Assembly: GCA_019426215.1 (NCBI GenBank) | Contig: CM033395.1 | Coordinates: forward strand, 16,978,569-17,042,568 | DNA from: Buddleja alternifolia | Lineage: Eukaryota > Streptophyta > Magnoliopsida > Lamiales > Scrophulariaceae | DNA: 64,000 nt | Direction of reading: 5' to 3' | Shown here: piece by piece, positions 10,256-21,400 of the stretch | Position numbering within the stretch: the stretch's first letter is position 1 | Layout: each line of letters opens with the position of its first letter | Translations under genes and position numbers: made by a program | The notes under the pieces: model-generated | What the model was told of the DNA's origin: nothing | Databases searched by the model: none | What the model saw: only the letters and a program-made list of their open reading frames with translations

Positions 10256-11777
10256 TGTTAGGAATTTCATGTTAGATGCTTTGATGATGACAATGAGGAT
10301 TACGTGTTAGACCCCAAAATATGTAAGTTTGATTTTAATAGAAATCATGTATAAGCTTTGAAGCGTTAGAATTGTAATAGGCTTTGTTTTATTTTTATTC
10401 TAGAGTGTTAGGCTAAGTATTCTTAGACTGAGCGTCTGATGATTTCTGAGTGAGCTTATCAGTAGCTTAATTTGAAGACTCAAGTGCCTAAAGTCTGAAT
10501 GAAGATAAAGTTTCCAAGCGTGCAAAATGACCAGCTATATCAAGTGTCACTTGTAGGATAGAAGTAACTCAAGGATGAATGAGCGTCTATTCATGACTGA
10601 TTTCACCTGAATTTATTTCTAAGTTCAGAAGGAGTTCAATGAAATATTCTCAGTGCATTAAGTGTCAACGGACATTTAATTCAAATGCATTAAATGCTGA
10701 TAAGAGCATTAAATGTGATAAGCTCTTTCGGATGTATGGAGAAGCCACCCTATTAGACTGTCAACTATTCATAGACTGCAACACCAACTTTTGTGAAGCA
10801 GATTTTCAGGAAAAAGGACAAAAGTTGTTCACTCGCGGAAGTGAGAGACACGCGCCTGTGCATGTGTCAAACAAACACTTTTTCCAAGAATGCCTATAAA
10901 TAACAACAAGCCAGAGCAACGATCAACTCTAAGCCAAATTGCTGTTGCATTGAAGTCTCATTCCTTACACTCTCAGAAAAGCCAGAATATTCAAGCAAAC
11001 ATTCTACTTGCTTTTCTTCAATTCCTGAGACAGTCAACCAATATCTCAAACCTTCTTTTTAGAGAAAACTACATTAATATTGAGATATTTCTAGTTGTTT
11101 GAACTTCATCTAAATCAAACAAACCGTTTAGAAAAACCTCATCCAAGCCTCGCGATCTGTGTGAAGTCGAAGTTGGATACTTGCATTATTTCTGAGTGAA
11201 AGAAGCAAGAGGATAGAAGTGATTTGGAGCAGAAAATCTGTGTGATCAAGGAGCTCAAGTCATTGACATCCATCTCTCCCTAAATTGTAGAAGATTCTGT
11301 GTGATTCTTTGAGAATCATTTTAATGGATTGCCTCTAAGTGATCAAGGAGAAGAAGGACGTAGTTGAGATTACACTACCCAACGAACCTTACAATTATTT
11401 TGTTATTTACTTTACAATCAGTTTTCTTATCATCATATTATTACATAAATTGATTAAGTAAAACACAATTAAATGCTAAGCAACTAAGATATTTTTTGTG
11501 ATGCTAAACTTTTCAAACTAGCAGCTAAAATCAATTCCGATGTGCTAACACTGATCAAAGAAGTGAACGCTTAAACCTATTTGGTTGTAGTATTCAAATC
11601 TTGAAGTCTAAGTTAACTTTCTAAAAACAGTCTTCATTAGACGCTCAAAGTCAAGCGCCTATTTTTCAAGCGTCCAACGAATTTTAATACGAATCTTGTT
11701 TATGTCGAAAAAGACTTTAGGGTCTATTCAACCCCCCCCCCTTCTAGACCCTTTTCGTATGCCACTTGGGACCAAAA
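10256..11777 (+). repeat. 3' LTR of element A (type A, 1,522 bp)
   Basis: It starts TGTTAGGAATTTC and ends with the GCCACTTGGGACCAA block shared by all Sirevirus LTRs here, with terminal CA changed to AA. U3 holds GCATTAAATG-type repeats (about 10655-10720) and a TATA box at 10895. The end carries the AGGGTCTA / TAGACCCT inverted repeat around a run of ten C. The length agrees with the 5' LTR of C once its insertion is removed (about 1,521 bp). Confidence 0.93.
10895..10902 (+). promoter_or_regulatory. TATA box of element A LTR
   Basis: TATAAATA stands about 640 bp into the LTR. The octamer recurs at the matching position in the other Sirevirus LTRs (12981, 14348, 57245; reversed at 28970 and 35426), marking the probable U3/R border region. 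Confidence 0.75.
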
Positions 11778-12203
11778 AATTTATTTTCATTAATCCATTT
11801 AATCAAATAAATTAATTTGTTCATCAAATGAGAAATTACCTAATTTATGTATTTGACATCGAAATAATTTTCTTTGCTTAATTCATTTAAAGCGCGACTC
11901 TTTAAGTTCGTCTCAATTGGCATTGGGAGGAAATCAAAGATGTGTGTTTCACCTATCCAGTCTTGTAGACTTACATCGAAACCCAATTGAGATCAAATCT
12001 AATAGATCATATACGAACCTTTAGGTCACAGACACCCTATAAGTATAAGCCCTTCACTATAACATCCTGATCGAGTGAGAATCATGGTTTATGTCAAACT
12101 CACATGACTCGATTATGTGCTCAATAAATCATAGTAAGATGGAATTACTAAACTACCCTTGTGTTATTGTGCTGGGTGATCCCCGGGGTAGGTTAGCACA
12201 GCG
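11778..12203 (-). mobile_element. Fragment of a Tork-like LTR related to element E, reversed
   Basis: Read on the minus strand, this 426-bp stretch resembles the 3' LTR of E around 37010-37300: a 'GGTAGTTT.GTAATT' block, then 'TGAGCACAT', then 'GAGTTTGACAT.A.CAT', then a 'TCCTCCCA.TGCCAA.TTGA' block, in the same order and spacing. It has no coding content. It lies exactly between the LTR ends of A and C and is probably the older DNA they landed in. Confidence 0.65.
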
Positions 12204-12333
12204 TTTTAGAAAATTTCTTGTTAGATGTTTTGATGATGACAATTAGGATTTTTGTTAGACCCCAAAATATGTAAGTTTGATTTTATTAGAAACCATGTAT
12301 AGGCTTTGAGCGTTAGATTTGTATAAGGCTTTA

Positions 12334-13826
12334 GTTAGGAAATTTCATGTTAGATGTTTTGATGATGACAAGATAAGATTTTATGTTAGACGCCAAAATA
12401 TAATGTAGGTTTATGTTTCATAGATCAATTGTATAAGCGTTTGAAAGAATGTAATTTTGTTAGGCTTGTAATTTTTATCTTTATAGATTTTAGACTCAGT
12501 ATTAGATACCGAATCGCTAATAGAATTCTAAGTGAGCCTGTTAGAGATGGAGTTGAAGATCAGCGTCTGAAGTCAGAAGAAGATGAAAATTTATCCTTAG
12601 CGTCTGTCCAACGCTAAAGGACTATTTCAGGATTCATGGATCAAGCGCTCAAAGCACTCTAGCGATTAGTATCAGATTCACCTGAAATAAATTCTCAAGT
12701 CAGGAAGAACTTAAATGCAATCATTCAACGGACATTTATTGCCAACGGAAAATAATTTCAAATGCATTAAATGCCTGATAAGAGCATTAAATGTGATAAG
12801 TCAATATGACTTGTAGACAAGCCACCTTTTGACTAGACTGTCAGAACTTCAGAGTTTATAGCTACTCCCGTCCAATCGGAACCAGCAGGAATTCAGGAAT
12901 GTCAGAGTAAAGGTATAATCATGCGCCGCGTGAAAAACACGCTCTCACATGTGTCCAACGGACAGATCCCAAGAATTGCCTATAAATACCTTACTTCCAG
13001 CAAACCCTAAAAACATATACAGAGAGATATATACGTACATGCACAAGAAAAATTTGCTGAGGAAAAAGCTTAGAAACTGCATAGCCAAAATCTTTCAAGC
13101 TTTTTACATACATTCCATAAAGTCAAAAATATCTCAAACATCTTCCAAGGAAGAAACCTAAACTCTTACTGAGATATTCCAAGTTGTTTGATCTTTCCAA
13201 AAGCAAACAAACCCTTGTGATAAAACCTTCAACCTTTCATCTGAGTGAGAAAGTTGTTGAAACAGGCAGTATTTCTGAGTGAGAGAAGCTTGTAGAAGAA
13301 GATCTTCATTGGTGCTGACATCTGTGTGATCAAGGAGACCGAGATCATTTTCATCTATTTACTATCTTGTAGAAGATTCTGTGTGATTCTTTCATAATCA
13401 TCTTAGTAAATTCCCTCCAAGTCAAAAAGGAGAAGAAGGACATAGCTGAGATTACATCACCTAGTGAACCTTATATATCTTGTGTCATTTACTTTTATTA
13501 TTGTCTTGTTTCATATTATTTTATCTATTCTGAAAAAGACAAATCAATCTGCTAAGCAACTATTTAACCAAAAACGAACGCTAAAGCTTTAAAATCATTT
13601 CCACTGTGCTAACCCTAATTAAGCGATCTAAGCGTTACCCTACTTTGGTAAATTGCTGAAATCTCTAAGTCTAAGTTATCTTTACTGAAGCATCTGACCC
13701 AAGCTCTCAGCTTTCTAAGCATTCTAATCTTTAAAAGTGGTACGAATTTTTGAAGTAAAAAAAGACTTAAGGGTCTATTCAACCCTCCCCCTTCTAGACC
13801 CTTTCGTATGCCACTTGGGACCACCA
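12334..13826 (+). mobile_element. Solo LTR, Sirevirus type B, with target duplication
   Basis: This 1,493-bp LTR begins GTTAGGAAATTTC (one T lost from the start) and ends CCACCA. It is flanked by CTTTA at 12329-12333 and 13827-13831, a clean 5-bp target duplication. There is no internal region, so a former full element was reduced by LTR-LTR recombination. It has the same length as the 5' LTR of element I. Confidence 0.93.
12981..12988 (+). promoter_or_regulatory. TATA box of type-B solo LTR
   Basis: TATAAATA lies after TTGCC, at the position equivalent to the TATA box of element I (57245). Confidence 0.7.
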
Positions 13827-14347
13827 CTTTATTTGTTTTTATTCTACACTGTTAGGCTAAGTAGTCTTAGACTAAGCGTCTGATATTATTCTGAGTGAGT
13901 TTATCAGTAGTTAGGTCTGAAGATTCAAGCTTCTGAAGTCGAAATGAAGATGAAGATTTCTAGCAAGTGTCTAAGCGTCAATCTACTTCAAGCATTGATG
14001 TAAAGATTCAGCTAAGGATCATTCAGTGTTGGATTAGCGTCTATTAAGACAAGATTTCACCTTAATTTATTTCAAAGTCCAGAAAGAGTTTAATGCAAAT
14101 ATTCTCAGAGCATTAATGTCCAAGGGGCATTAATTTCAAATCCATTAAATGTTGATAAGAGCATTAAAAGTGATAAGCACTCCAGGACATACGAAGAAGC
14201 CTTCTATTGGACTATCAACTTTACAAGTCTGCAGCACCAACTTTTTGCTGCAGAATTTCAGGAAAAAGGGACAAAAGTTGTTCACGTACGAGAGTGAAAG
14301 ACACGCGATTGACCATATGTCCAACGGACACTTTACCCGATAAAGTC

Positions 14348-14355
14348 TATAAATA
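14348..14355 (+). promoter_or_regulatory. TATA box of element C LTR
   Basis: TATAAATA lies in the right-hand part of the split 5' LTR, aligned with 10895 in element A. Confidence 0.7.
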
Positions 14356-15224
14356 GGACTTCAGCAACAAACCAAAATACAACAATAAGTTTACAAGCCA
14401 AAACTCGTTGCATTGAAGTCTCAACCCTTAAACTTTCGGAAAAGCTCGAATATTTAAATCAAACATTCTCTTGAGATATCTCAAACATCTTTTTCAGAAG
14501 AACCCAACACTATTATTGAGATATTCCAAGTTGTTGGAACTTCTAAAAATCAAACAAATACTTAGACAAAACCCTTGTCCAGCCTTGCGATCTGAGTGAA
14601 GTTGAAGTTGAACACTTGCATTATTTATGGGTGAAACAAGGAAGAGGATCAAAGTGTCTTGGAGCAAAAATCTGTGTGACCAAGGAGCTCAAGCCATTCA
14701 AATCCATCTCTTCCCTATTTTGTAGAAGTTTCGGTGTGATTATTCGAGAATCATTTTAGAGGATTGCCTCTGAGTGATAAAGAAAAAGAAGGACGTAGTT
14801 GGGATTACACGACCTAACAAACCTTACAAACATCGTGTTCTTTACTTACTATCAATTCACTTATTATCATATCATTGCATAATCGGTTAAGTAAACACTT
14901 TGATAAAATTGTTTAAAAGCTGAAAGCAACTAAGAAAAACATTGTGACGCTAAAACCTTTCAAAAGAGAAGACTTAAAATCATTCTGATGTGCTAACCCT
15001 GATTAAAGAACTGAACGCTTAAACCTTATTATTTATAGTATTCAAATCTTGAGTCTCAGTTAACTTTATCAAAACAATCTTCAAGTAGACACTCAGCCAA
15101 GCACGTACATTTTCAATTGTTCGCAACATTTTGAATACGAAATTTTTGAAGTCGAAAAAGACTTCAGGGTCTATCCAACCCCCCCCCTTCTCAACCCTTT
15201 CGTATGCCACTTGGGACCAACAAG

Positions 15225-15240
15225 TGGTATCAGAGCGGTT
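15225..15240 (+). promoter_or_regulatory. Primer binding site of element C (tRNA-iMet type)
   Basis: TGGTATCAGAGCGGTT begins two bases after the LTR end. TGGTATCAGAGC is the standard plant copia site complementary to the 3' end of initiator Met tRNA, where minus-strand synthesis starts. Confidence 0.95.
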
Positions 15241-15319
15241 GAAGTTTAAATTTTTAAATTTCTAAGCATAACTACTTGTTTAGATCCTATTTAAAATTTA
15301 GTTGCTTTAAATTTCTATT

Positions 15320-17185
15320 ATTGCATTCGCTAAAGTACCTAAGTTGACCGAGTCAAATTATGACTCATGGAAGGTCAAAGCATTTACTTATCTTTGTTCT
15401 TGTGATGATTAAATGTGTGATATCATTTTAGATGGGCCAATTCAAATTTTAAAGGTTATCACTAGATCGCCTGGAGCCACAGAAGAGACCCTTGATGGTT
15501 TTGTCGAAAAGCCGAAGCATGAGTGGTCTACAGATGAGCTTCGGAGAGCGAATTTGGATAATGTTGGTTGGAACGCTCTATATATAGCCATCTGTGATAA
15601 TGATAATTTGTTCAATAAGGTCAAGGTGGTCTACGACTAAGGAAATATGGGACAAGTTGGCTATAATCTGTGGTGGGTCAGCTCAGATCAAAGAAAACAA
15701 GATTTTGCTTGCTAAGGAAAGGTTTAATGGTTTCAAGATGTTGCCTAGTGAGACGCTAGAATAATTGGATCTAAGATTTACTGCTCTTGTTATAGAGTTG
15801 ACATCTTTAGGCATGGATTTGGAAAATTGGGAAATGGTGGTTAAGATTTTTAGAAGTCTCCCTAGTAATCTGAAGAGCTAATAGTACCAGTTAAGGGTAA
15901 ATCGGGTAATAAGGGAAAGGTGTCAGAAATTAGTGATGAAGAGGAGTTAGTGTTGCTAAATAGGTTCAAAAAGTTTCTAAAATATGAAAAGAAAGGAAAA
16001 GATCCAAAGCATCAAGGATAGAATTCCTATCAAGCGCCTCAATATTCCGTCCCTTTTCCCTCAGCGCTGATATAGTACCAAGCATCTTCTCCACAAAATC
16101 TCTCAGCGCCAGTGGTCTCAAAATCACAAACTGCAAGGTTAACAAATGAAAAAAAGATGAAAACTAATCTTTGATATAATTGCAGGAAGCCAGGGCACTA
16201 CAAGGTAAATTGCCGTTATCCAAAAGTATCCAAGCCCACAAGGCCGGATTACTTGGATAGAAACCAATTCAGGAGCAAAATTCGTCAACAAGGTTTGCTA
16301 GCGGAATCAGAACCAGCGTCCGCACCTGAAGATTTAGAGTCTTCAGAAGAGAGTAGTGATGATGATGTGCCTGTGGATGACTCAGCACTAATCTATCTCA
16401 TGGCCAGAGATGATAAAGCGACTTCAGACTCACTATCTGAGGTAAATACTGAATTAGCTTATCCTCTCTCTTGTGAAGAATTGCTTGACAAAGTAAAAGA
16501 ATATTATCAAGATTGTCAAGATGCCGCTAGACTATATCAAAATCACTCTGATGAGATATCAGTGCTCAAAGGTGAAAACGTGACGCTCAAGCAGAGTTGC
16601 AAGTTCAGCAACAATACATTGAGAAGAACCAATCACTTGAGACTAAAATCACTTAGTTGAAAGTTGATCTTGATATGGTAGCCAAGAGAGAAGTTGAGCT
16701 AATTGCTAGACTTGCTAAATCCGAGCAACTAGTCTCATAATTGTCTAAAGCGTCAAGAAATCTAGACAACGTGACTGAGGTAACAAGATTATTTGGTGAA
16801 AAGACCGGTTTAGGATGCAATAAATTCGGTAAGCAACTAAACAAATCCAATGTTATGGAAAACAACAAAGGAAAGGGTGTGTTCTTTGTTGAGAAAAGTT
16901 CAAAGAGTTAAACAACTATTGAACTGAAAGACAATGGTACGAGGCCAAATGAGAAAACCAAAGCTGACTTAGGCAAGGGAAACACGAAAGTTAATGATTC
17001 ACGAAAGAAGGTTTATCCAAATGGTCAAAAGGCTAAGGAGAAACCTTGCAAGTGTGAATCAAATGTTAATCGTCAAGCGCCCAAGGGCACCCTAAGCCAG
17101 CGCCAAGGAAATACCAGCATCAATATCCACAAAGATCAAGGTCATATTATCAATACTATGATGATTATGATTACGATTATGATTA
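15320..17185 (+). pseudogene. gag: Sirevirus gag of element C, heavily degraded
   Basis: The position matching the gag ATG of D reads ATT here, so the start is lost. Stops occur from about 15409 onward. Relative to A, a stretch of roughly 170 bp is missing near 15870-15890. The codon for the first Cys of the zinc knuckle (near 16174) is now part of a TGA, so the knuckle is destroyed. The Ser/Glu-rich region (16253-16660) and later coiled-coil and Lys-rich parts are recognisable with further stops. The gene ends inside the GATTAT (Tyr-Asp) repeat, where a Tork-like LTR begins at 17186. Confidence 0.88.
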
Positions 17186-18370
17186 TGTCTTCGTGGCCCG
17201 TTGCTAGACAGTAACCACGATTTGTAAGTGCCAAGAATTAATATGGTGACTAATTCAAGGCTTGATTAAATCAAAGGAATGATTTAATCTAATACTTTCT
17301 ATTTTAGGAAAGCACACTAGCACTTTGGGAAAATGTACTTACTACTAGATAGTAGACGAGCCTAAGGGGTCACACACTTAACTCGTGAGAGTCACTGCTT
17401 AAATGATATGATTAATCAATTTGAGAAAATTGAGGAAATTATGAAAGTCTAGTCCTTTCCTAATAAGGAATATGAATTAATTGAGGCGATTCAATTAATT
17501 CGACTATTTTAATTAATCTTGTTGAATTAATTAAATTAATGGACTTAGTAAAGTCCAAATATTTTATTTGGTTGGGTTTGGCCCAAGTTAAATAAATAAG
17601 TCAATTAGAATAAGTAATATATATATATAATTAAACGGGTTTTAACTATATGGGAATATTTAATTGATGGGTTTAGCCCATAATTAAATATGGAGTCAAG
17701 AATTAATTCTTGGATTTCAATTAAAGAATGATGACCGATTTTTGAGCACAAAGATGAGAGGGGTTCGAATTCTTGGTGAAGAAGAAAAGGGGTTTTCTTC
17801 TTCTCCAAGTTTTGTAGTTGGATTAGGATTCTATGACTCCTATTCTATATATATGTGAATGCAAGACTAAAATCCTAAACCTCCTATGAGTCTAAAATTC
17901 GAACGCGAGCTGGAAAAAGAAGAGAGTTTTTTCTTGTCATCCTTGAGCAAAATCGCCCCCTACTTTGTTCCAATACGACATCATTTTGTTCATGTGTTGA
18001 ACTCAACGATTCACATATTCCATCCCTTCATATAATGAAGCCTAGGTTTTAGACTTAAATCTATTTCATTAGCTAGCACCAATAACGAAGTGTGGATACA
18101 CTAACACCGGATACATCTTAGAGGTGCGACATTTGGAGCACTAACACCGGGGATACGATTAACGGGAGATTTTCTCCTAGAAATCACGTGGACTTGCACC
18201 ACAGGGTTGAAAAGATTCGGATCGTTGCTGCGAGAATTTAATCAAAAGGTAAAAATTCTTCCTTTTTATAACATAATTGAGCACACCATTATTCCTGTTT
18301 CGGGTGGTTGTACGTTTAAATTTTAATTTTCGCTGCCACGAGCCACTCGGGGGATAGAACCAACCCTACA
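17186..18370 (+). mobile_element. Tork-like solo-LTR insert inside element C
   Basis: This 1,185-bp non-coding segment begins TGTCTTCGTGGCCCG and ends CCAACCCTACA, so it has TGT...ACA ends. Near its start it has a GCCCG..GCTAG block like the LTR of G read on its own strand. Near the end it has the TTTTAATTTTCGCTGCCA type of motif common near plant copia LTR ends. The 5-bp flanks (GATTA and ACGTG) do not match, and about 2 kb of Sirevirus gag-protease-integrase is missing across it. An insertion followed by deletion, or ectopic LTR recombination, would explain this. Confidence 0.55.
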
Positions 18371-20589
18371 ACGTGTTATACTCAGAATCATTGCATGATC
18401 AACAAACAACATGGTGCAACACCATATGAACTATGGAAGAGACGTAAGCCGAATGTTTCATATTTTCACGTCTTTGGTGCAAAATGATTTATGCATAATA
18501 ATGGATCCCAAAGCCTAAAGACATTTGATACTAAAGTGGATGAGGGAATCTCTAGGCTATGCCAAAAATGGAAGGCATTTCCGCATCCTCAATAAGATCA
18601 AATCGAAGGTTGAGGAACCTATTCATGTTGTTTTTGATGATGCTAACCAAGAGCTGAGTAAGGTTAACGATAATGATGTAGGAGTTGAAGATTTGTGTCA
18701 TCAAGCATCAAAATTGATCATTGATGATGAAAGTGATGACGATGATGAGATCTTTGTGTCCCCTCCTACGGTTACTCGTAAGGTTAAGGATGATACTGTA
18801 AGATCTCCTGATGATCATGAAGAGAATGATCATCAAGAGCAAAATAGAACTTGTGAACTTAAAGCGCCTGTGCAAGAGGTTAACAGGAATGTAATGCAAG
18901 ATCAAGCGCCGCAACGACCTCTAAACCCGTTCTAGCCAGATAGACTATGGTTACGTGATCATCCACCAGAGCAAATTATTGGACATGTTGGAGCTCCTGT
19001 GAGGACTAGAGCCGCTACGTTCAATGAGGCCATGTTCGCGAGTTTCTTATCTCAAATAGAACCTAAGAAAGTGGATAAAGCTCTATGTGATCCTAGTTGG
19101 ATTGTAGTCATGCAAGAATAGCTGAATCAATTTGAGCGTAATAAGATTTGGACGCTAGTACCAAGGTCAACTCACCAAGGAGTTATTCGGGCTAGATGGG
19201 TTTGTAAAAACAAGATGGATGAGAATGGTATTGTTATAAGGAACAAAAGCAGACTTGTCGCTCAAGGATATTGCCAAGAAGAGGATATTGATTTTGATGA
19301 GATATACACTCCTATCGCCCGTCTTGAAGCAATTCGCATGTTTCTAGCATATGCAGCGTTCAAAAAATTCACAGTGTATCAAATGGACGTGAAGAGTGCT
19401 TTCCTGAATGGAAAACTCTAAGAAGAAGTTTATGTGGAGCAACCTCCAGGATTCATTAACAACCATGGCAAGAGTATGGTTTATAAGCTAGATAAGGGGC
19501 TCTATGGCCTTAAGCAAGCACCTCGAGCATGGTATGACACTCTCTCTATTTTTCTTATTGGTAAAGGCTTTTCAAAAGGCAGCGCTGATACAACGTTATT
19601 CAAAATTACCAACGATGAAGATATTCTCTTTGTCCAAATTTATGTTGATAATATTATTTTCGGATCTACTAATAAGCATCTGTATGACAAATTTTCAAAA
19701 ATGATGCAAAAATAATTTGAAATGAGCATGATGGGTGAATTAACTTTCTTCTTAGGATTACAAGTTAAACAACTCCCTAATGGCATATTTATTAACCATG
19801 ATAAATATACACGAGATATAATTAAGAAATTTAGTATGGAAAATGCGTCATCTTCGAAAATTCCAGTGAGCCAAATGCTTAAGTTAGATAAAGATGAAAG
19901 TGGGAAGAAGGTTGATATCACTAATTATAGAGGTATCATTGGATCACTACTTTATCTTACTGCTAGTAGACCCGATATTATATTTTTGGTAGGCATGTGT
20001 GCACGCTTTCAAGTCAATCCTAAAGAGTCACACTTAATTGCTACCAAGAGAATCCTTAAATACCTAAAAGGCATACAACATATGGGCTTGTGGTATCCAA
20101 GGGACTCTCCTTTTGAACTAATTGGTTACTCAGATGCTGATTTTGCTGGATGCAAATAGATCGAAAGAGTACTAGTGATACACGCCGATTTCTAAGGGGA
20201 TAGGTTAGTTTCATGGCACAGTAAGAAACAACAATCGATAGCTACTTCCACAGCTAAAGCCGAGTATGTAGCTGCAAGAAGTTATTGTGCACAAATTTTA
20301 TGGATGAGGCAACAACTTAGAGATTATGGTATAATCCCAGGTCCAACCCCCCATTCATTGTCATAACCAGAGCGCCCTAGCCATGACTCAAAACCCTGCT
20401 CTTCATTCCAGAACCAAACATATTGACATTAGATACCATTTCTTGCATGATCATGTTCAAAACAAAGATATCTCCATGCAATTTATTAGTTCAGAAAACC
20501 AATTGGCAGATATCTTCACCAAAGCGCTCAATGAACAACGCTTTCTCACTTTAAGAAGTGAACTAGGTATGATTGATTTGAATGCTTAA
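18371..20589 (+). pseudogene. pol: Sirevirus pol of element C (integrase end, RT, RNase H), broken
   Basis: It resumes in the C-terminal part of integrase (the 'INKQHG..PYELW' region) and runs through RT and RNase H to the conserved Gly-Met-Ile-Asp-Leu-Asn-Ala end. Stops occur at about 18933, 19120, 19420 and 19713, and a frameshift lies near 20155. The RT motif reads YVDN (19641-19652): the second catalytic Asp is replaced, so polymerase activity would be lost even without the stops. Protease and the integrase catalytic core are absent. Confidence 0.92.
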
Positions 20590-20622
20590 CCATTTTGCAT
20601 CATACTTTTCTTAGGCATATAA

Positions 20623-20696
20623 TTTAGGGGGAATCTACTTTATTTATGTCTAAAATGTTTTTGAAAAGTTGTTACGAGTTATCAAATTTAGGGAGA
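20623..20696 (+). promoter_or_regulatory. Pair of internal PPT-like motifs, element C
   Basis: TTTAGGGGGA at 20623-20632 and TTTAGGGAGA (one G changed) at 20687-20696 have the same 64-bp spacing as in element A. Confidence 0.6.
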
Positions 20697-21400
20697 ACCT
20701 TAAAATTGTACTTGTACAAGCCCAGTAAGCGTCAATGATCAAAAACATTTTCTATTTGCATAGATCATCAACGCTCATTATTTGTGCATGATAAGTTGGA
20801 CGCTCAAAACTAAAAAACTTTAACTCAAGCGTCAACAAAAAGTTTATCAGATCAATTTATTAAGCGTTGAATTTATTCCCTTCAACACTAAGTAAAGGTA
20901 TTTATAAAATCATGCATTATTTTAAAATATTTAGTGATGTGATGGATCGACTCAAAGATTTATTTTGATCTCTATTCACGCGCTTCCATCACATCAAACT
21001 GACGGGTAATCAAAAACTTTTCAAAATGACAGTTCAGAGTCAGTACGTGTTTGTGTACGTGCCAGTGTACTATGAGCGCGTGCGTTATACTCTGAAAATG
21101 GCAAATGTTTTTCAAAAATTAGTTTGGACGTGAAATTTTTATACATGGGAGTTACCAAATGTAACTTTACTTATTTTTCGGGTTTCACATCCTCAGTTAA
21201 AGCTAAAAAAAGCTGAGATTCATCAATTTTACATGTGGCAAAATCATATTGACGAGAGAAACCGTAATTTTCAACTATTTCATTTAAAAACAAAATTTGT
21301 AGAAAAATTACTTTCACTTTTTACAAACTCTTTGCAAAAACCTCTCTCTCTCTCTCTCAAAGCAAAAATTCCTTGAATCTCTACTCTTTCAAACAATCAA
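20697..21400 (+). promoter_or_regulatory. Spacer with candidate internal promoter, element C
   Basis: Two ACGTG cores (TACGTG at 21044 and TACGTGCC at 21056) precede a TATA-like TTTTTATACATGG (21137-21147). A run of CT repeats (about 21343-21358) and the env-like ATG at 21401 follow. Order and spacing match element A, although the two copies differ at many positions. Confidence 0.4.

Larger units (their letters stand above)
1..11777 (+). mobile_element. Element A: Sirevirus-type Ty1/copia retrotransposon, 5' end outside window
   Basis: The order is gag, protease, integrase, reverse transcriptase, RNase H, a 0.8-kb spacer, a 4.2-kb env-like ORF, a polypurine tract and the 3' LTR. An extra long ORF between pol and the 3' LTR is the established hallmark of the Sirevirus (SIRE1/Maximus) branch of copia elements. 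The 5' LTR, primer binding site and gag start lie left of the window. All three ORFs carry stops and frameshifts, so this copy cannot make its own proteins. The last two bases of the LTR are AA rather than CA, and the right flank is a Tork-like LTR fragment, so A appears to have inserted into older retrotransposon DNA. The left target duplication is outside the window. Confidence 0.93.
12204..15222 (+). repeat. 5' LTR of element C, split by a solo LTR
   Basis: The two parts, 12204-12333 and 13832-15222, join into about 1,521 bp and match the LTR of A. The first two bases are TT instead of TG. The end GGGACCAACA at 15222 is canonical and is followed by the primer binding site. The terminal hairpin arm is damaged (TCTCAACCCT instead of TCTAGACCCT). 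Confidence 0.9.

Noticed and set aside
15225..15240. tRNA gene at the TGGTATCAGAGC sites
   Set aside because: Only the 3'-end complement is present, next to LTR ends; no cloverleaf can be drawn. These are primer binding sites.
17605..17808. Minus-strand ORF in the insert of element C
   Set aside because: Low-complexity AT-rich translation with no motif, inside an LTR-like segment.
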